NCBI GenBank assembly: GCA_025267735.1
Contig: CM046307.1
Coordinates: 54,059,395 to 54,123,394 of the forward strand
DNA: 64,000 bases
Reading direction: 5' to 3'
Origin: Mactra quadrangularis
Lineage: Eukaryota; Mollusca; Bivalvia; Venerida; Mactridae
The notes beneath the pieces were generated by a model. That model searched no databases. It saw nothing but the letters and a program-made list of their open reading frames with translations, and was not told the origin of the DNA. Positions 59,801 through 64,000 of the stretch are shown piece after piece. Both the position numbers and the translations under genes were made by a program. The number at the start of each line of letters is the position of its first letter. The stretch's first letter is position 1.

Positions 59801-62665
59801 TATGAAAGTTTAATGTGTTTTGCTATCAACTATAATCAACAATGCTTTTAGTTTCTATCTACATCTCAAAATGAGTTAACAATTATTTGTACTTTGTACA
59901 ATTTTTTTCAGATGGTGAAATGTGATGTAATTCCATGAAAGTGTACGATAAAAATATAAAATCTTATTAATGAAAACGTTTTGAATAAGATCATTTTTAT
60001 ATCTTTATTTCAACCTGTAAACTCAAAAAATGACACTTTCACTGTGGTTACGCAATTTGTAAAAGCATGTTTTCTGAGCTCATTTGGTGAAATAAAAATT
60101 GATCTTACACCAAAGTGGACCTACATCTTCTATTTTATTTTAAATGTGGAACTTTATTTCAGGATGTTGACGGTTGTTCCTGAAATTAACTGTCAGGAGT
60201 ATTCAAGATGTAACTATACTATAACAGATCTTCAACCATTCACTAACTATGTTGTTTATATTTCTGCCAGAAGAGAAGGTGATTCAATGGACGGTCCTCC
60301 TGGACCTATGTTACATGTTAAAACAAAATGTGCAGGTTTGTAATCTACTTGCATGTCTAGTCCCCTTGCACCAATGTCCATAACTTATGATCATAAAATG
60401 ATGGGTGCGTCCCTATATAGTCCCCCACGCATACATGTACACTACCTTATATTTAATATACTATAATGAACGTATAGTTATTACACATACACGATGATGC
60501 ATACGGAACCGTTATTGTATTTATTTCCAAAATATTGTCATCAAAGCATATGTATGCGTATTTAACAAGTTTATTGTCTCAGGTGCCAGTGGTTTAGACT
60601 TTATGAAAGCTAAATATCTTGGAACATGTTCTACAAGATTGCTTTTGACTAGCAAGCTTCATGAACTGTACGTGGTCTTTATGGTGTGTGAAGTGAATAA
60701 AATGAACCAAGTGATACAAACTGTTACTTTGTCAGTTTGTAGTACTGATTCTATGTATCATGTTTGAATATAATTGTATCGGCACAAAGAGTGATGTATA
60801 AAGCTTCCTCATAATACTAACAATGTCCTTGTGAACTATGAAAGTTCAAAAATGTACAAAGCAGTTAAGAATGTTTATACCACAGGTTGTACAGTGCTGA
60901 ATCAAAAACACTACATTATACATATAGATATAGTGTTGTTGATTCGAGACCGTGTTGGCTGTCTGCAGTCAGTCTGTACCAGTTACCAAAGCTTCTGATG
61001 TGTATAGCTCAAGATTGGAATATAATTATAAGGTATTTGAACTGTGGCATCCCTAGATAAAATACTCTCTAGAGATGTTTGAGATAATTCCAGGAATCTT
61101 CTGACTTGCTGCGGTAATATTTGTAAATCCACGAATTGATTTTTAATATAACATCATAACCATCTTACAATTTAGCATTGACTATATTTGTTCAATTTCG
61201 TTTAGAACCCACAGAAGGGCCTGTAATAACTTCACTAGCAGGAGAGTATCAAGTCAACAGCACATTTCCTAAAACAAGACTCACTGTCATCTGGGAGGTA
61301 GAACATCCATTATATTGTCTTTTAATGCCATGTAGTATCAATAATTTAAATATTCAAAACATTAAAGTCAATTAAATATTTAGTTATTTCCTTATAAATA
61401 CAAGTTCCATTCTTGCAGTTAAAACTATTTTTATGCTTAGTTTGTATCCTCTCTTTAAGTGATACATGAAAGTAAATTAATTATGGGAACAAATATAAGA
61501 CAGCAGGAGCCATGTGTCTGGTTGTGTTTTAAAGTATGATTATTGAAAAGTGTTATTAGAAACCTTTTTGAAACAGAATGATCAATTATGATGCCTCATA
61601 CAATGTCTTAAGAATATATTCCCCCTATATTAAGTGAGTTTTCAATCAACAAGTTTTCAATTGAATTCCCAGCCGCCCGGCTACGAGTAGCTCAGATTTG
61701 ATTCAAGTTAACCTAAATGACATATACATATGTAAATATTGTTTTTTTATTCGAACCATGCCAGCTGCTCTGCTTATTTTTGTTTTAAATATTGAATATT
61801 ACAAAAATGTTTTTATCAGGATCCACCAAAGTCAACATGGAGTTGTGAGAGTATAAGAAAATATCAACTTATGGTGTCACGTTTTGGTGATGACAATGTA
61901 ATGGTGACTCATGTTGGAGGTGGTAGAGCATTTAATAGACAGTTTACAATATCAGAACTATTACCTTCTACCGAATACTGTGTGTCGGTAACGTTTGAAA
62001 ACAATGAAGGTTTCTTTAGTCCACAGTCTCCTGAGGAATGCACAATGTCACCTTCTACAGGTAATTTTACTGTCATTCAGTTTTGTTACTTTAGCACATG
62101 GGTAAAATTGGCCAATTTTTTTTATCTTAAACATATTGGAATGTGGTTCTTTTTTCATTACTGCCGGTAATAGACTTACAGAAATGAAACTTGGCCAATT
62201 CATTTCTTACAAAAACAGTCTAAATTTCAACTACAGATACCATGTTAATGCTGCATCAGTCCAAACGAAACACCAACATTAAGTATCGTTAACTGCGCAA
62301 TGTCTTTACTAAATTTGGCTCATAACCCTTTCTCAGAAACTACTTGACAACTGAATTTTGTAGCACTGACTTCAAGTATGTTGCAATTATTCTGTAACTA
62401 TCAAAAAGCTCATATTTATTATCATTTTATAGTTCTAGCAGCGCCTACAAATCTGAGACTTCTTAGAAGAACAAGTACTTCTATAACATTAACCTGGGAA
62501 CGTCCAGTAAATGCTGCCGGAAATACGACATCATACACAATTATATATTGGAAAGGTTTTCTTCGAGAATTGGTGACAAAGAAAGGCGTGGAGTACCAGT
62601 CTGAAGATGACATTGTTGAGTACACTTTGACCGGCCTTGACCCAGTTACAAGTTATAATATACAG
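44704..62665 (+). CDS. Kringle-containing Tie-like receptor, extracellular part (11 exons, partial)
   Basis: Join 44704-44862, 45747-45992, 47765-47902, 49841-49987, 53982-54181, 55006-55096, 58855-59020, 60163-60335, 61206-61297, 61820-62060, 62433-62665. All borders are AG/GT, and the phases match (1,1,1,1,0,1,2,1,0,1). The product of about 628 residues reads EGF-like, kringle, EGF-like, EGF-like, Ig, FN3, FN3, FN3. Vertebrate Tie receptors have Ig domains, three EGF-like repeats, Ig, three FN3, a transmembrane helix and a tyrosine kinase, so the order fits Tie apart from the kringle. Several N-glycosylation sequons (NNT, NCT, NYT, NST, NTT) agree with a cell-surface protein. The signal peptide, any N-terminal Ig domains, the membrane segment and the cytoplasmic domain are not visible. 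A receptor phosphatase or adhesion protein cannot be excluded. Confidence 0.85.
45030..45190 (-). repeat. SINE family 3 fragment in intron
   Basis: The minus strand shows 'CACTCCACCCAGGTGTAAC' and a decayed 'TTTCATAGGGCAAGGAATTT', matching the body of the element at 29615-29774. No good tRNA head remains. Confidence 0.65.
45747..45992 (+). CDS. Exon: kringle domain
   Basis: This 82-codon exon encodes one complete kringle: NNCFYNGKPHQYQGRVS, HICQRWDLQYPHRH, DNFCRTT, SRPWCYTTD, IRWENCNVNNC. All six kringle cysteines are present, with the hallmark CQxW, PWCY and RWExC motifs. Kringles are about 80-residue binding modules found in plasminogen, HGF, ROR and MuSK-related receptors. The exon is symmetric (phase 1-1), so it can be inserted or skipped without breaking the frame. 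Acceptor CACTTTTAG, donor GTAAGT. Confidence 0.93.
46768..46982 (-). mobile_element. tRNA-derived SINE, family 5 (Arg-like head)
   Basis: The minus-strand head 'GTGGCGTAGTGGTTAGCATG' has a CTTCGAA anticodon loop (TCG position, Arg-like) and B box 'GGGTTCGAAACCCG'. The body contains 'TCGGCCTCGTGGTAGGGTAA' and 'GTACTGGTGATAGA', as in family 1. The tail hairpin TCGTAT/ATACGA lies at plus positions 46787-46792 and 46815-46820. The head differs from family 1 but the body and tail are shared. Confidence 0.87.
47765..47902 (+). CDS. Exon: EGF-like domain 2
   Basis: A 46-codon, phase 1-1 exon: NCPMGRFGHNCDMECHC, EACDSIMGICKSQCALGW, DFDC. The pattern matches the first EGF-like exon and the EGF repeats of Tie and MEGF proteins. 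The acceptor follows CTCTGCTAACAG; the donor is GTAAGT. Confidence 0.9.
49841..49987 (+). CDS. Exon: EGF-like domain 3
   Basis: A 49-codon, phase 1-1 exon: RCPNNTYGWDCSEKCYC, DHCDRFTGPTPQCYCIKGFF, APNC. It has eight cysteines and an N-glycosylation sequon NNT. This would be the third EGF-like repeat, placed directly before the Ig domain as in Tie. Acceptor AATTTTTCAG, donor GTATTG. Confidence 0.9.
50455..50640 (+). repeat. SINE fragment with 'TTTCCTTGAGCAA' body
   Basis: 'GAGAGGTCCCGGCTTGAGCC' resembles a decayed B box. It is followed by 'AATTTCCTTGAGCAA' and 'GATTGCTTCACTTACTC', matching the body of family 3. Confidence 0.6.
50862..51142 (-). mobile_element. tRNA-derived SINE, family 1 (minus copy)
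   Basis: Full-length reverse-complement copy of the 8343-8625 element. The head lies at 51060-51142 (GATAGTGCAGTTGGTAGCGC, B box GGGTTTGAATCCCACCC) and the tail at 50862-50920 with hairpin ATGCCGT/ACGGCGT (plus positions 50908-50914 and 50878-50884, one G-U pair). Confidence 0.92.
51418..51693. mobile_element. 276-bp element with 30-bp terminal inverted repeats
   Basis: The left end TGTTATAGCTCGTTTAGG, continuing ATAACTTGAGAC, is repeated as an exact reverse complement at the right end (GTCTCAAGTTAT, CCTAAACGAGCTATAACA). No ORF inside. A Tc1/mariner-type MITE is likely because of the TA-rich termini, but the duplication cannot be fixed. Confidence 0.85.
52060..52330 (+). repeat. Dispersed repeat, copy C
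   Basis: Shares 'TTCGCACAAA', 'GATGCTCATGATGACTATGA', 'AAGTGTCTTGTT', 'AAAGCGTTCTACC' and 'AAGCATGATT' with copy A at 4897-5240. It faces copy B (53692-53968) in inverted orientation, so B and C could be the long arms of one element with the LTR-like unit inserted between them. Confidence 0.7.
53211..53607 (+). mobile_element. LTR-like miniature element with tRNA-like sequence in each terminal repeat
   Basis: Two direct repeats of exactly 141 bp (53211-53351 and 53467-53607) both begin TGTAGCAGAGG and end GTTACA, i.e. TG...CA; they differ at about 15 positions. Between them are 115 bp ending in a purine tract AAGGAGGGGG (53453-53462). Each repeat contains an A-box-like TGGCGACGTGG (53266-53276; TTGCGACGTGG in the second copy) and a B box GGTTCGAATCT (53309-53319 and 53565-53575). 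The layout is that of a terminal-repeat retrotransposon in miniature (TRIM). No primer-binding site and no clean target duplication are visible, so a tandem pair of SINE-like units is the alternative. Confidence 0.6.
53431..53448. repeat. Short perfect hairpin GAATTCG-AAGA-CGAATTC
   Basis: A seven-pair stem with a four-base loop lies in the interior of the LTR-like element, five bases before its purine tract. Confidence 0.8.
53692..53968 (-). repeat. Dispersed repeat, copy B
   Basis: Reverse complement matches copy A (4897-5240): 'GTTCGAACAAAAAAACAAAA', 'CATGATTTACCAAGTGGTGA', 'GGTTTATCAACCATGCTAA'. Its right edge lies about 13 bases before the Ig exon, so it supplies most of that intron's 3' end. 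Confidence 0.8.
53982..54181 (+). CDS. Exon: Ig-like domain, first part
   Basis: It starts VTPPRIIGFNNDRVNQGKPS and contains the B-strand cysteine with a sequon, IFNCTVAAYPTP, then LLTPSGKIVTVVQSS and YKRSSLFQ. It is spliced in phase 0 to the next exon, which supplies the partner cysteine. Acceptor CTTATTTCAG, donor GTAATA. Confidence 0.85.
54230..54313. mobile_element. Copy 2 of the CACAGGAG MITE
   Basis: Ends CACAGGAGTTTGACA and TGTCAATCTCCTGTG are inverted; the middle keeps 'GGAGGAATG'. It is shorter than the 28504 copy and matches the 62997 copy in the middle. It lies in the intron just downstream of the Ig exon. Confidence 0.8.
54445..54583 (-). repeat. Decayed SINE, family 4
   Basis: 'CTTGGGAATTGAATCTACGA' and 'CATGCTACAGACTAGC' align with the family-4 element at 44240-44424 in the same orientation, with several deletions. 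Confidence 0.6.
55006..55096 (+). CDS. Exon: Ig-like domain, second part
   Basis: VNIVNADEKYSCVVRAIAGE followed by TSITREADVF supplies the F-strand Tyr-x-Cys of an Ig fold and the G strand. The exon is 91 nt, entering in phase 0 and leaving in phase 1. Acceptor TTGTATTACAG, donor GTAAGT. Confidence 0.85.
55536..55840 (+). repeat. Widespread molluscan-type repeat with CGTG/CGTC microsatellite
   Basis: It starts at 'CCCCGCTTCGAAGAAGAGG', carries a (CGTG)n(CGTC)n run at 55584-55610, and ends 'CTGCGGGGGTATCAATAGTG' plus 'AGCATTAGCTCACAG'. I recognise this start-and-end signature from memory as a common repeat in bivalve genomes, but I cannot place its class. The 74-codon frame in it is repeat-derived. 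Confidence 0.65.
55860..58580 (+). repeat. Three tandem copies of a roughly 0.9-kb unit in an intron
   Basis: Three diverged copies start near 55900, 56870 and 57720. The best landmark is a 77-base core beginning GAGAATTTTCTTCTACTTTC and ending TTTGATTGCAT: 56113-56189, 57074-57150 and 57942-58018. It is identical in copies 1 and 3 and has one change in copy 2. Outside the core the copies differ by many substitutions and gaps. No coding potential is conserved. Confidence 0.9.
58855..59020 (+). CDS. Exon: FN3 domain 1, first part
   Basis: RPMLINPPVVVKNGVTG, then KLPLQWLPW with the B-strand tryptophan, then IMWYSVWIRALDEKKFR. It leaves in phase 2 and joins exactly to the next exon (AG + G gives Arg). 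Acceptor CTCAATTTCAG, donor GTAGGA. Confidence 0.82.
60163..60335 (+). CDS. Exon: FN3 domain 1, second part
   Basis: MLTVVPEINCQEYSRCNYT followed by ITDLQPFTNYVVYISARR shows the FN3 'L-x-P-x-T-x-Y' signature (LQPFTNY) and ends GPMLHVKTKCAG. Contains the sequon NYT. Acceptor CTTTATTTCAG, donor GTTTGT. Confidence 0.88.
61206..61297 (+). CDS. Exon: FN3 domain 2, first part
   Basis: A short exon: EPTEGPVITSLAGEYQVNST, then TRLTVIWE. 'LTVIWE' is the FN3 B strand with its tryptophan. Phase 1 in, phase 0 out. Acceptor CGTTTAG, donor GTAGAA. Confidence 0.82.
61820..62060 (+). CDS. Exon: FN3 domain 2, second part
   Basis: DPPKSTWSCESIRKYQLMVS, then FTISELLPSTEYCVSVTFEN, then PEECTMSPST. The 'ELLPSTEYCVSV' segment is the FN3 E-F signature. 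Enters phase 0 and leaves phase 1. Acceptor TTTTATCAG, donor GTAATT. Confidence 0.88.
62433..62665 (+). CDS. Exon: FN3 domain 3
   Basis: APTNLRLLRRTSTSITLTWE, then SYTIIYWKG, then YTLTGLDPVTSYNIQ. A CAG|GTAATG donor ends it in phase 0. The frame stays open to a TGA at 62720-62722, and the read-through residues VMTISVAGGA look like the natural F-G strands of the same FN3 domain. The exon may therefore be longer, or have a terminal alternative form. The next exon is not visible before the window ends. Confidence 0.87.
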
Positions 62666-62893
62666 GTAATGACAATTTCAGTAGCTGGTGGTGCACTAGA
62701 TGGCTACATTGATCCTCGTTGAATTATCTACTGTTTTTGAAGGTTGACAAGCCCAATTTGTCCCATGAGTAGGTTTACTATGAATTTGCAGTGGCTTAGT
62801 TGTAGGGTCCATTGAACTTGTTCAGTCAATGTCCTTACCGGTTTCGTACAAATGTTTTGTACTCTTCAGAGATACTTGTCTTTTGGTGACTGA

Positions 62894-62899
62894 AATAAA
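62894..62899 (+). terminator. Candidate poly(A) signal AATAAA for a short receptor form
   Basis: AATAAA lies 172 bases after the in-frame stop that follows the last FN3 exon. In an AT-rich genome such hexamers are common, so this is only suggestive. Confidence 0.3.
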
Positions 62900-62996
62900 T
62901 GATTTATCAAATTTATAATATACAGGTAATAAACATTTCTCGATATAAGTTAATACTTCGTGAAAGGTCAATCATCTTGGATCGTTTGGGCCTGAA

Positions 62997-63092
62997 CACA
63001 GGAGCTTGCATTCTATGGAAAATCATTGACTTATAAAAAAACTAAGGAGGAATGGTTTTTCATTGTATGATACAGAATGTCAAGCTCCTGTG
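62997..63092. mobile_element. Copy 3 of the CACAGGAG MITE
   Basis: Ends CACAGGAGCTTGCATTCT and AGAATGTCAAGCTCCTGTG are inverted, with 'GGAGGAATGG' in the middle as in the 54230 copy. It has no coding capacity. Confidence 0.85.
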
Positions 63093-63780
63093 GTCTGATC
63101 AATGCTAGACTAAGTCTGGAAAAGGTTATTATTTAATGCATTGAATACAGGCATTCTCAGAGAGCTAGGTTTATGATTTTGTTTACTTCAGAGCAAAGAA
63201 ATCACAGATTTTAGGAATGATTTAAGGAATGAAAGAGCCACCCTCCCCCCCCAAAAAGAAAATGTGTATACATTTATATATTCTTCTACACAATTACTTG
63301 ATTTGTCATTATCATATGGAAAAATTAGCCTTATCTGTCTGTTGTTTGTTGTCTCAATTTATAAAGTCATTATTATTATGAATATAAAGTATGACAATCA
63401 CAAAGGTCTATTTTTTTGTACAGAAGACTTAGCTCTAGTCTAGCTTTTCTAGTCATAGCAGTTACTGTTAATAAGACTTATTTTTCAATAAATTGTAAAC
63501 AAGCTCTGTTGATGGTATATAAGATAAGTAATAGAACACTAACTCTGAAAACAGCTTCTTTTAGCCTCATAAAAACATACTTACTACAGCTGATGTCTAT
63601 CATAATATCCTGTACGATTTATTGGTGTTATCTCGAACTGTATCTTGCTTCATCATTATTACATACAGCCAAACCTTTGCACAACAGCAAGTCGTAGGAC
63701 AATGCTTACTTTCAATTGACTTTTTAGAGAGGGGATGATAGGCAAGATCATTTTCATCAGGGAAAGAAAAATGATTTGAG
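63093..63780. other. Intron or downstream stretch
   Basis: No exon continuing the third FN3 domain was found. The 93-codon frame at 63416-63697 has no FN3 or transmembrane character that I trust. Confidence 0.5.
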
Positions 63781-63784
63781 GTTT

Positions 63785-64000
63785 CTGTTGTTGGAGTGGC
63801 AGTTTTTGTTGATGTAGCTGTTGTTGAGATATAAATGTTGTTGAGAAGTGGCTGTTGTTGAGAAGTGTCTGTTGTTGAGAGGTGTCTGTTTTTGAAATGT
63901 GACTGTTTGTGAGATGTGACTGTTGTTAAGAGATGACTCGTGTTGAGAAGTGATTGTTGTTGAAGGGTGATTGTTGTTGAGAGGTTACTGTTGTTAATAA
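63785..64000 (+). repeat. GTTGTTGAGA minisatellite, running off the window
   Basis: About ten degenerate units of roughly 18-24 bases with the theme 'CTGTTGTTGAGARGTG' fill the last 215 bases. The array continues past the right edge. Confidence 0.88.

Noticed and set aside
63416..63697. Next exon of the receptor (93-codon frame after a TTTTTTTGTACAG acceptor-like site)
   Set aside because: In the phase required by the previous exon it hits a stop almost at once, and the residues do not continue an FN3 domain.

Overview
This window is animal nuclear DNA. It is AT-rich, has long non-coding stretches, phase-1 GT..AG introns around extracellular modules, tRNA-headed SINEs, many short inverted-repeat DNA transposons and a pogo-like transposase. 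The SINE tails, the 'CCGCTTCGAAGAAG' repeat near 55.5 kb and the pogo-like protein with a C-terminal zinc finger all resemble what I know from bivalve and gastropod genomes. A mollusc, probably a bivalve, is the best guess; no species can be named.

There is one host gene I can support. It lies on the + strand in the last third (44.7 to 62.7 kb, running off the right edge). Eleven in-frame exons with consistent phases encode about 628 residues of an extracellular region: EGF-like, kringle, EGF-like, EGF-like, one Ig-like domain, then three FN3 domains. Without the kringle this is the order found in Tie-family receptor tyrosine kinases. No transmembrane or kinase/phosphatase exon is visible, and no N-terminal exon was found upstream. 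The 44.7 kb to the left may be a long intron or intergenic DNA.

From 1 to 44.7 kb the sequence is almost entirely non-coding and built of repeats: Tc1/mariner-type MITEs with TA duplications (1.3, 11.1, 18.7, 37.3 kb), a 3.35-kb AGGGGG-ended element with another element nested in it (10.3-13.7 kb), foldback elements (30.4, 32.5 kb), SINEs, a CT-rich tract and an X-box-like minisatellite (40.7-41.2 kb). At 25.6-28.1 kb sits a nearly intact pogo/Tigger-type transposase gene on the minus strand, with a DDE/D core, an upstream psq-type helix-turn-helix and a zinc finger that is cut off by one in-frame stop.

Three things merit most attention. First, a small 3' hairpin is shared by different SINE families and by two ~60-bp insertions with perfect target-site duplications; the loop is constant while the stem changes with pairing kept. 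Second, a 397-bp LTR-like miniature element carries a tRNA-like A-box/B-box pair in each 141-bp terminal repeat. Third, the Tie-like receptor contains a kringle and may also make a soluble form by reading through its last visible donor site.
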